Assembly: GCA_022822545.1 (NCBI GenBank)
Contig: JAJEBE010000050.1
Span: 1 to 64,000, forward strand
Direction: 5' to 3'
Length of the DNA: 64,000 nucleotides
Source: Anaerolineae bacterium
GTDB taxonomy: Bacteria; Chloroflexota; Anaerolineae; Aggregatilineales; Phototrophicaceae
Part shown: piece by piece, positions 9,024 to 16,056 of the stretch
Layout of the letters: every line of letters starts with the position of its first letter
How positions within the stretch are numbered: the stretch's first letter is position 1
Notes under the pieces: generated by a model
What the model was told of the DNA's origin: nothing
The model's input: the letters and a program-made list of their open reading frames with translations, nothing else
The model's database searches: none
Made by a program: the position numbers and the translations under genes

Positions 9024-9399
9024 TTATCCATAATGTAAACATTCGTTCACCTATAGCGGACATTCTGTGCTACACTGACTTCATGTTCTCTCACGCGAAA
9101 CCAAATCTCCTCAAACGCGCCGGGCTCCAGATTGCCAGATTGCCAAAAAAAGTTTTGCGTCGGAAAACGCCGGATATATACAGCTTGTCCGCTCGCTCGT
9201 TTCCATACGCCTTTAGCCGCCTGTTCTCGCTCCTTTTCTGCTGCCCTCGATGTCATGAATGCCAAATCGCCAACCAGCCATCTAATCCGAAAACATACTA
9301 TGACTAACCTGCATTCCAACGACAATCGCCGATATTCCGGATTTCAGCCCCTAAACCGCCGCTGTATCCATACTGTATCGATATAGCTTGGCAAATTCA

Positions 9400-9449
9400 C
9401 CGTTCTCAATCGTAATTATCCGTAATTATCCGTTCTCAGCCGTAATTAT
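9400..9449. repeat. Short direct repeat, 20-10-20 bp arrangement
   Basis: CCGTTCTCAATCGTAATTAT at 9400-9419 is followed by CCGTAATTAT at 9420-9429 and CCGTTCTCAGCCGTAATTAT at 9430-9449. The two 20-mers differ at two positions. The repeat is AT-richer than the surrounding genes and non-coding. Confidence 0.85.
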
Positions 9450-9560
9450 TCGTCCTGTTCCCAACTGCATGACCTGGACGTGACATGCTAACGACAGACA
9501 TTCGCCAAACGCTTTCGGCCTGCCTTTAAAATAATGCAAATTTCACTAAAGCAACGATCT

Positions 9561-9670
9561 GTAGGGGCGACATACCATGTCGCCCGAAACCACAAGCCGC
9601 AGCGACAGCGGGCGACCAGATTGGCCGCCCCTACAAGGCTCGCTTTGTCGCATGACTAACTTGGTTTTAC
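9561..9670. repeat. Dispersed palindromic repeat, copy A
   Basis: The outer inverted repeat GTAGGGGCG ... CGCCCCTAC spans 9561-9634 and encloses inner GTCGCCCG/CGGGCGAC arms, so the element can form nested hairpins. A 27-nt tail at 9644-9670 is identical, in inverse orientation, to 48864-48890 beside another copy. The combination marks it as a member of a small dispersed non-coding family in this genome. Confidence 0.85.
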
Positions 9671-9839
9671 TTCTGTGTCCTCTATGGTGAAAAAACCTGT
9701 GTTCTGTGCGCTAAGGAGACCATATCCCTAAGGTTCACCACTCCGCTTCTCTTGACGCTATTGGACGACGCCCATGTTGCTCGCTATACTTGTCTGCGTT
9801 GTAATGAATAGACGATTCGCGCCTGAGAGGAGTTGACTT

Positions 9840-10841
9840 ATGCCAAGACCAGTCACGTTGTTTACCGGGCAATGGGCCGATCTGCCCTTTGAGACCATCG
9901 CCGAAAAAGCCGCCGGCTTCGGCTACGACGGCCTGGAGCTGGCTTGCTGGGGCGATCATTTCGAGGTGGACAAAGCGCTGTCTGACGACGCTTACATCCA
10001 GTCGCGCAAGGATGTCTTGGAACGCCACGGCTTGCAGTACTTCTCCATCAGCAATCACCTCGTCGGCCAATGCGTCGCCGATGCCGTCATCGACGAACGT
10101 CACCGCGCCATTCTGCCCGACAGGCTCTGGGGCGATGGCGACGCCGATGGCGTGCGCGAGCGCTGCGCTCAAGAGATCATCGACACCGCCAAAGCCGCCA
10201 AAGCCTTCGGGGTGGACGTCGTCAACGGCTTCACCGGCAGCACCGTCTGGCATCTCATCTATCGCTTCCCGCCCACGTCTGACGAAATGATTGACGCCGG
10301 CTATGCTCAATTCGCCGACCTCTGGACCCCCGTGCTGGATGCCTGCGCCGCCGAAGGCGTCAAGTTCGCCCTGGAAGCCCATCCCGGCGAAATCGCCTAC
10401 GATATCTACACCGCGGAGAAGACGCTGGAAGCGCTGGATAATCACCCCGCCTTCGGTTTCAACTACGACCCCAGCCACTTCATCCACCAACTCTTCGATC
10501 CCGTCAAGTTCATCGACCGCTTTGCCGATCGCATCTTCCACGTTCACATCAAAGACTCCAAGGTCACGCTGGACAATGTCAGCAGCATCCTCGGCTCCCA
10601 CCTGAACTTTGGCGATGCCCGCCGCGGTTGGGACTTCGTCTCGCCCGGCCATGGCGACCTGGATATTGACGCGATGATCCGCGCCTTGAATCGCGCCGGT
10701 TATCAAGGACCGCTATCCGTCGAATGGGAAGACAGCGGCATGGACCGCGAATTCGGCGCCACCGAAGCGGCGGAATGGGTGAAAGCCAGTGACTTCCCCT
10801 CGTCAGCTCTCGCCTTCGACGCCGCCTTCGCCGACGAATAG
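9840..10841 (+). CDS. Sugar phosphate isomerase/epimerase (xylose isomerase-like TIM barrel)
   Basis: The 333-residue cytoplasmic protein belongs to the AP endonuclease 2/xylose isomerase-like superfamily, which interconverts keto and aldo sugars or inositol derivatives using a divalent metal. Visible features are the start [15 protein letters not shown], the [14 protein letters not shown] strand, an [10 protein letters not shown] segment with likely metal ligands, [18 protein letters not shown] and the C-terminal [10 protein letters not shown]. The ATG has GAGGAG 7 nt upstream. A Gfo/Idh/MocA oxidoreductase gene follows on the same strand after 125 bp; such pairs are common in catabolism of unusual sugars or inositols. 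The exact substrate is unknown. Confidence 0.88.
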   Translation: MPRPVTLFTGQWADLPFETIAEKAAGFGYDGLELACWGDHFEVDKALSDDAYIQSRKDVLERHGLQYFSISNHLVGQCVADAVIDERHRAILPDRLWGDGDADGVRERCAQEIIDTAKAAKAFGVDVVNGFTGSTVWHLIYRFPPTSDEMIDAGYAQFADLWTPVLDACAAEGVKFALEAHPGEIAYDIYTAEKTLEALDNHPAFGFNYDPSHFIHQLFDPVKFIDRFADRIFHVHIKDSKVTLDNVSSILGSHLNFGDARRGWDFVSPGHGDLDIDAMIRALNRAGYQGPLSVEWEDSGMDREFGATEAAEWVKASDFPSSALAFDAAFADE

Positions 10842-10908
10842 CGCATCATCATCATTGACCAGGCGACATGTCGGTATCAAACGTCGACATACAATTTCGC
10901 ACTGTGCT

Positions 10909-10932
10909 GTAGGGGCGAGCCTTGGCCCGCCC
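10909..10932. repeat. Dispersed palindromic repeat, copy D (short)
   Basis: GTAGGGGCGAGCC at 10909 followed by GGCCCGCCC forms a short version of the same palindromic core seen at 9561, 48913 and 59651. It lies in the leader of the oxidoreductase gene, about 35 bp before its ATG. Confidence 0.7.
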
Positions 10933-10966
10933 ACCCACGCAAACCAACAGAACCAGGAGAAAAACA

Positions 10967-12169
10967 ATGGCTGACGAGAAACAAGTAAGCAGCTCCTTTA
11001 CCAGTATGGCCGCCGGCGGCAGCGATGCCGACGCCCCCGAAATCGGTATCGGCATGCTGGGTTATGCCTTTATGGGCAAGGCGCATACCAACGCCTTCAA
11101 AACGATCCCCTACATGATGTATCCGCCCGTGGCGATACCGCGTCTTGTTGCTATTGCCGGCCGTAACGCGGCTGCGGTAAACGACGCGGCGGGGCGCTAC
11201 GGTTATGAAAACGCCTACACCGATTGGCGCGATATGCTCGCCAATGACGCCGTCGATGTGCTCGATAACGGCGGCCCCAACGATGCCCATGCCGAGCCTT
11301 GCATCGCCGCCGCCCAAGCCGGCAAACACGTCTTCTGCGAGAAGCCCTTGGCCCGTACCGCCGCCGAAGCCAAATCCATGCTGGACGCGGTCGAAAGCGC
11401 CGGCGTCAAGCACATGGTCGCCTTCAATTACCGCTTCGTCCCCGCCGTGCAGCAGGCGAAGAAGCTGATCGAAAGCGGCAAGCTGGGGCAGATCTACCAC
11501 TGGCGCGCCGTCTACCTGCAAGAGTGGGGCATGGATCGCGCCATGGAAACGAGTTGGCGCTTCCAAAAAGACATCGCCGGCAGCGGCGCCTTGGGCGATC
11601 TCGGCGCGCACATCATTGATCTGGCGCGTTTCCTCGTCGGCGAGCCGAAAGCGGTTTCCGGCCTGGCGCAGACCTGGATCACCGAGCGGCCCGATGGTTC
11701 AGGCGGCCTGGTCAAGTCCGATGTCGATGACGGCTTCGTCGCCTTGCTTGGCTTTGAAAACGGCGCCCTCGGCACCGTCGAAGCGACCCGCTTCGCCCAA
11801 GGCCGCAAGAACTTCAACTCCTTCGAGATTAACGCCGAGAACGGCTCGATCCACTTCAACCTCGAACGACTAAACGAGCTGAATGTCTTCTGGAAAGGCG
11901 AAAGTCCAGATACAACGCAAGGCTTCCACAACGTGCTGGTCACCGAAGCGCACCATCCCTACTGGGAGAACTGGTGGCCGCACGGGCATATCATCGGCTG
12001 GGAGCATAGCTTCGTGCATGAATTCCATCACTTCTTTGACGCCATCGTCAATGACAACGATGTCGCGCCCTATGGCGCCGATTTCGTCGATGGCTATCGC
12101 AACGCCGTGATCTGCGATGCCATCCTCGAATCTGCCGCGTCTCGAACACACGTTGACATAAGCTATTAA
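10967..12169 (+). CDS. Gfo/Idh/MocA-family NAD(P)-dependent oxidoreductase
   Basis: The product (400 residues) is a cytoplasmic dehydrogenase that oxidises or reduces a sugar or cyclitol hydroxyl with NAD(P). The Rossmann fold is marked by GIGMLGYAFMGKAH (residues 27-40) and the family motif EKPLA. The C-terminal GFO_IDH_MocA half includes GSGALGDLGAHIIDLARFL. The ATG at 10967 is chosen over an upstream in-frame start because AGGAG lies 8 nt before it and the longer N-terminus would run through a dispersed repeat. The isomerase/epimerase gene upstream suggests a shared sugar pathway. The last 4 bp overlap the end of the convergent comEC gene. Confidence 0.9.
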   Translation: MADEKQVSSSFTSMAAGGSDADAPEIGIGMLGYAFMGKAHTNAFKTIPYMMYPPVAIPRLVAIAGRNAAAVNDAAGRYGYENAYTDWRDMLANDAVDVLDNGGPNDAHAEPCIAAAQAGKHVFCEKPLARTAAEAKSMLDAVESAGVKHMVAFNYRFVPAVQQAKKLIESGKLGQIYHWRAVYLQEWGMDRAMETSWRFQKDIAGSGALGDLGAHIIDLARFLVGEPKAVSGLAQTWITERPDGSGGLVKSDVDDGFVALLGFENGALGTVEATRFAQGRKNFNSFEINAENGSIHFNLERLNELNVFWKGESPDTTQGFHNVLVTEAHHPYWENWWPHGHIIGWEHSFVHEFHHFFDAIVNDNDVAPYGADFVDGYRNAVICDAILESAASRTHVDISY

Positions 12170-14577
12170 GCTTCCGCGCCAACGATACCGACACGAGGGG
12201 GCAATCGCCTCCTCTTGTCATTGGTGATCTGTCGGTTGACTCTTAATGTCTTGCCATCCGTCCACATATGCACGGTCCCCAGTTCATCGCTGCGGAAGAG
12301 GGGCAGTCCGCTTAATTTGGCGAGCGTATCCGGATCCGGGTCGCCGCGCCGGTTGGCAACGTCGGATTGCAGCACAACCACTTGTGGCTGAACCTGCTCG
12401 AGGAACTCGTCATCAAGCGCGCGCGCTGTGCCGTGCTGCGGAATCTGCAACACAGCCGCGACCGGCGAACTGCCGCGCTCCAGCATGGCCCGCTGCCCGG
12501 CGCCGCTCAGATCGGATGTGAGCAAGAATGAGACATCGCCATAGGTCACGCGCAGCGCCATGACGCCGTCGCCAAGCTTGTCGCCGATCATTGGCGCGGC
12601 CGGCGGATGCAGCACCTCTATCGTCGTACCGTCATTCAAGGCCACGGTGTAGCCGGCCCGGGCCTCGATTGCCTCAGCGCCCGATTGCCGCAGGCGATCC
12701 TGTATCGTCGTGAAGGCGTCGCCGTGGTTGATCTGCCCATGATAGAGCCAGGCGCCAATCTCATAGCGCTGTAGCACCGTATTCAGAGCGGCGATATCCC
12801 ATTCATCGGGATGGCTAATGACGAGGATCTCAATCTCACGGTCATAGTAGGGAAGCCTGTCGCCGATTGCCGTGAGCAGGCGCGTCGGATAACGTCCGCC
12901 GTCAATCAGCACATGCGCGCCGGCCGGAGTCTGCATGAGCACGGCGTTGCTATGACCGACATCGAGGAACCAGAGATGCAATTGACCGTCCGGGCGGCTG
13001 AGCGCCATTGCCCACATCAAGATGAGCGAAAGCAGGCCGAAGGCGCCTGCTATAAACACAAGCGTATGCCGGCGCAAGAAGGCTTCCAGTCGCCTCCAGA
13101 TCGTTGGACGAGCAGCATGAATCATGGCGAATCCTATCAATAGCAAATAGTAGAGTTGAATCAGTCGTCCATCCAGGTCAACGAGGATCTCAGCGAAGTT
13201 GAACTGGGCGAAAGCGCGGACAACAGCGATCGTCCACGAAAGGCAAACGAACTCTGCCCAAAAGAACAGCGTTCCGATGATGGGCGCAAAGATGTAGGCG
13301 GCCAGGGCTACAAAGCCAAGAATTAGCACCGCCGATTGCACCGGCACGATCAGCAGGTTGACTGGCAGTGACAGCAGCGACAGGCGTCCGAAATAGAGAA
13401 TGATCAGCGGCAAGGTCGCGACTTGAGCCGCGAAGGACACGATAAGCGGCTCATTCAGAAAACTGTGGATCGGCTTTGCCACTTGCGAGGGCAGGGCGCT
13501 TTCCAGCAGTGTCTCGAACTTGGCCGATAGCGGATCGACAAAGAGTCCCAATCCCAGAACAGCAAAGAAGCTGAGTTGAAAGCCGATGTCCAGCAGAACG
13601 TTGGGATCGAAAAACGAAAGCGCCAAGGTGACGCCAGCCAGCGATGTCGGCAGGAATGTCCGGCGTCTGAGTTGATTGCCCATTATGAGCAAACTGCTCA
13701 TCAAGGCGGCGCGCAGTATTCCCGGGCTGGCGCCGACAAAAAGCGAATACATCACAACGACGACAACCGCGCAGACGCTGGCGACAGAGCTCCTGTCACC
13801 GACTGCGCTGGAAAACATGCGTAAGACGATGGCGCTGACGATCACCATGTTGAAGCCGCTGATCGCGATAATATGCGAGGCGCCGACGCGCTCGAAAGCG
13901 GCCTCCAGCGCCGGCGAAATCCCGCGTTCATCGCCGAGCATGATTCCGGTCAGCAGGCCAGCTTGCGGTTCGGGCAGAGCACTCTCGATGACGCCACGAA
14001 CGATTTGCTTCAGTTCCAGCAGCGCGGCCATCAGCGGCGCGCCCGCGCCCTCGCCGATAACCTCCAGGCCGGCGTTGCGCATAATCGTGAAGACGCCCTG
14101 TCGCCCCAGGTAGTCGGCGTAGGAGAAGGCGTCGCCCGCGCCCGGCGGATCAAGCGCGCCGGTCGCGCGAACCCGATCGCCGTAAGCGATATCCTCGTTG
14201 CCGTAGGTTTCTACCAGGACAAGACCGCTGGCGGAGCTGGACCGACTGTTGGCGAAGACCGATTCCACCTCCAATCGGATCTGGGTGCGATCTTCGCGCA
14301 GGACCGGCTCGGCGACAACATTGCCCGTGATTGTTCCGGTCAAGCCGTTGAAAGCCGCGATCTCGCTGGCGCGCGGGACCAGCGACTGGCGGGCTGCTCC
14401 AGCCGCGACAAGCAGCAGAATTACGGGAAGATTGCGCAGCGCCTTCTTCCGCAGCGCCAGCGTGAATAAAGCCGCAAGCGTCAGTGTGACTACCCAGGGC
14501 AGGGTTTCGATAGTTGGCAGGGCGCGCGCAAGGCTTATTCCGAACGCCCAAGCCGCAGCGATGATGATCAAGCGCAT
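12166..14577 (-). CDS. comEC: ComEC/Rec2-family DNA uptake channel with degenerate C-terminal domain
   Basis: This 803-residue inner-membrane protein resembles the channel that carries single-stranded DNA into the cell during transformation. An N-terminal soluble OB-like region (about 75-175) follows the first helices. The Competence domain with about ten helices spans roughly 195-485 and contains HIIAISGFNM (235-244). A metallo-beta-lactamase-like domain begins at about 533 (FLDVGHSNA). In that domain the usual SHPDADHIGG reads SHPDEWDIAA (588-597) and HHG reads QHG (714-716), so metal ligands are lost and nuclease activity is doubtful. No ribosome-binding site is clear. Family assignment is firm; DNA uptake is inferred, and no other competence genes are in the window. 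Confidence 0.88.
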   Translation of the reverse strand: MRLIIIAAAWAFGISLARALPTIETLPWVVTLTLAALFTLALRKKALRNLPVILLLVAAGAARQSLVPRASEIAAFNGLTGTITGNVVAEPVLREDRTQIRLEVESVFANSRSSSASGLVLVETYGNEDIAYGDRVRATGALDPPGAGDAFSYADYLGRQGVFTIMRNAGLEVIGEGAGAPLMAALLELKQIVRGVIESALPEPQAGLLTGIMLGDERGISPALEAAFERVGASHIIAISGFNMVIVSAIVLRMFSSAVGDRSSVASVCAVVVVVMYSLFVGASPGILRAALMSSLLIMGNQLRRRTFLPTSLAGVTLALSFFDPNVLLDIGFQLSFFAVLGLGLFVDPLSAKFETLLESALPSQVAKPIHSFLNEPLIVSFAAQVATLPLIILYFGRLSLLSLPVNLLIVPVQSAVLILGFVALAAYIFAPIIGTLFFWAEFVCLSWTIAVVRAFAQFNFAEILVDLDGRLIQLYYLLLIGFAMIHAARPTIWRRLEAFLRRHTLVFIAGAFGLLSLILMWAMALSRPDGQLHLWFLDVGHSNAVLMQTPAGAHVLIDGGRYPTRLLTAIGDRLPYYDREIEILVISHPDEWDIAALNTVLQRYEIGAWLYHGQINHGDAFTTIQDRLRQSGAEAIEARAGYTVALNDGTTIEVLHPPAAPMIGDKLGDGVMALRVTYGDVSFLLTSDLSGAGQRAMLERGSSPVAAVLQIPQHGTARALDDEFLEQVQPQVVVLQSDVANRRGDPDPDTLAKLSGLPLFRSDELGTVHMWTDGKTLRVNRQITNDKRRRLPPRVGIVGAEA

Positions 14578-14612
14578 GAGGCGACAAAGGATAATACCTA
14601 GCCGATAACTGG

Positions 14613-14642
14613 ATTATATATAACAGAATCGGCCTGAATCAA
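14613..14642 (-). promoter_or_regulatory. Putative promoter of comEC
   Basis: On the minus strand TTGATT (14637-14642) and a consensus TATAAT (14613-14618) are spaced by 18 bp. They lie about 35-65 bp upstream of the comEC start. Confidence 0.55.
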
Positions 14643-14648
14643 ATTCAA

Positions 14649-14674
14649 ACAGACATCGCTTAAGTGATGTCTGT
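14649..14674 (-). terminator. Near-perfect 26-bp palindrome, possible terminator
   Basis: The two 13-nt halves ACAGACATCGCTT and AAGTGATGTCTGT are complementary except for one G-T pair. On the minus strand, reading away from the coaD/coiled-coil genes, the stem is followed by TTTGAATTTG. It may be an intrinsic terminator for those genes; alternatively the symmetry could bind a dimeric regulator of comEC. Confidence 0.5.
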
Positions 14675-14702
14675 AGTATGCTGATTTTTGGAATTGGATG
14701 AT

Positions 14703-15266
14703 TTAGATGCGGCTGCCCATTGGCGCCGGAGCCGGACGGTCAAAGCTGATTGGGTCGCCATTGCCTTCGTTGCTGGGCGCGACTACCGGCTGCATTTCCG
14801 GTTCGACCTCAACCGCTACCGGCTCTTGATATTGCATCAACTGGATACCGTTGCGGATTTCATCGAGCGTCATGGCGAAGCGCTGCTCAAGCTGGCTGAG
14901 CTGAACGAGGACATAGTCATCAGCTTCCTGCGTGATCTTCTGCGCTTCTATTTTGGCTTGCTCCACAACAAATTCCGCGCGAACTTTGGCCTGCTTGACC
15001 ATTTCCTGATCGTCGATCAGATCTTCGCTGTGTTGACGCGCCTGCTGCACGATGCGCGCCGCCTCTTCATTGGCTTCCGCCAAGACGCGGTCGCGCTGCT
15101 GCACCGTGCGGGCGGCCTTCTCAATCTCCTCCGGAATCGATATCCGCATTTGGTCTATGATTTCCAAGGCGCGCTCTTCGTCTACCATCGTGTACTTCGT
15201 ACCGAAGAGGTGCCGGCCCTCATCCACCAAGTCTTCCAATCGATCCACCAAATGTTGTATATCCAT
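14703..15266 (-). CDS. DivIVA/ATP-synthase-b-like coiled-coil protein of unknown function
   Basis: I do not recognise a defined function. The 187-residue product is nearly all helix. Residues about 40-125 form an uninterrupted coiled coil rich in Ala, Glu, Gln and Arg (AARTVQQRDRVLAEANEEAA, then repeated QA/EA heptads). The first 35 residues are hydrophilic and the last 45 are Pro/Glu-rich and probably disordered. There is no signal peptide or membrane helix, so it should be cytoplasmic. A strong GGGGAGGG lies 5 nt before the ATG. The gene follows coaD by about 40 bp on the same strand and probably shares its transcript. It may be a scaffold, but that is inference. Confidence 0.75.
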   Translation of the reverse strand: MDIQHLVDRLEDLVDEGRHLFGTKYTMVDEERALEIIDQMRISIPEEIEKAARTVQQRDRVLAEANEEAARIVQQARQHSEDLIDDQEMVKQAKVRAEFVVEQAKIEAQKITQEADDYVLVQLSQLEQRFAMTLDEIRNGIQLMQYQEPVAVEVEPEMQPVVAPSNEGNGDPISFDRPAPAPMGSRI

Positions 15267-15307
15267 CTAAACCCTCCCCGTGTGAAACCGTGTCAATCCT
15301 TACGAAG

Positions 15308-15799
15308 TCACTTGCCAAACTTTGCGCGCAACGCTTCCGAAATGATCGGCGGCACCATCGCGCTTACATCCCCGCCCAATTCGGCAATTTCCCGTATTGT
15401 GCTCGAACTGATATGCATATACTGCTCATCGGCGAGAATCATGATGGTTTCCAAGTCTGGCGCCAGTTTCTTGTTTGCCATGCCCATACGAAACTCGAAC
15501 TCGAAATCACCAAATACTCTTAAACCGCGAATCAATGCTTCCGCCCCGACGGACTGCGCATATTGTACTGTGAGAACATTATATTTCGCCACTGATATCG
15601 ACGGGTAATTCTTAAATATTTCTCGAGCGAATGACACACGCTCGTCAACTTCAAAAAGCACGCGCTTCTTGTTCGGATTGGCGTAAATTGCCACGACCAA
15701 CTTCTCAAAGAATTGAGACGCCCGTAAGGCGACATCAATGTGTCCGTAGTGAATTGGGTCAAGCGATGCCGGATAAAGCGCAATTCCTCGTCCTGCCAT
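15308..15799 (-). CDS. coaD: Phosphopantetheine adenylyltransferase
   Basis: The enzyme (163 residues) transfers AMP from ATP to 4'-phosphopantetheine, the penultimate step of coenzyme A synthesis in the cytoplasm. The nucleotidyltransferase signature reads ALYPASLDPIHYGH (7-20), with the HxGH motif at 17-20. The second motif ISSSTIRE lies near the C-terminus. The length matches the family (about 160). The start is an ATG with GCAGGAG upstream. YPASLDPI replaces the more common YPGSFDPI, a mild variation that keeps the fold. Confidence 0.95.
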   Translation of the reverse strand: MAGRGIALYPASLDPIHYGHIDVALRASQFFEKLVVAIYANPNKKRVLFEVDERVSFAREIFKNYPSISVAKYNVLTVQYAQSVGAEALIRGLRVFGDFEFEFRMGMANKKLAPDLETIMILADEQYMHISSSTIREIAELGGDVSAMVPPIISEALRAKFGK

Positions 15800-15824
15800 C
15801 CGTTTTCTCCTGCACTACCAGCGC

Positions 15825-15854
15825 ATTGTAGTAGCAGTCAGAAATTCGCGCCAA
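15825..15854 (-). promoter_or_regulatory. Putative promoter of coaD
   Basis: On the minus strand TTGGCG (15849-15854) and TACAAT (15825-15830) are 18 bp apart, about 25 bp upstream of the coaD ATG and just before its GCAGGAG site. The remaining roughly 200 bp back to the recG stop show nothing else identifiable apart from a short AAACGGCCGTTT palindrome. Confidence 0.5.
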
Positions 15855-16056
15855 CCAATACGTAAGCAGATTTCCAATTCAAGCGCTTGCCGTTGGAATG
15901 GCATGTTTGCTGTAGGTTTTTGGCGGTCTGCTGGAGGGCAACGACGCGCGGGCAGACGATGCTGCCGGCCTGTTGCATTGCGCGATCTCTTGCCCGAATG
16001 GTATCTGTCAACCGGGGAAAACGGCCGTTTCGCCTCGCAGCAATATCGACTCCGCT

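Larger units (their letters stand above)
9024..9839. other. Intergenic region without a credible gene
   Basis: More than 800 bp separate two divergent genes. The small ORFs here (for example 9083-9307) lack family resemblance and a ribosome-binding site, so none is called. The region holds a 20-bp direct repeat (9400-9449), a palindromic dispersed repeat (9561-9670), and a sequence at about 9671-9715 rich in TGTGTCCT/TGGTGAAAA/TGTGTTCTGTG words that looks like decayed repeat material. Confidence 0.6.

Noticed and set aside
9083..9307. 74-codon plus-strand ORF in the 9-kb spacer
   Set aside because: There is no ribosome-binding site, the composition is unlike that of neighbouring genes, and it shows no recognisable domain.
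9735..10706. 323-codon open frame antisense to the sugar isomerase gene
   Set aside because: Its composition (Gly/Val/Asp-rich) is typical of a mirror frame; the sense gene has a good ribosome-binding site and family motifs.
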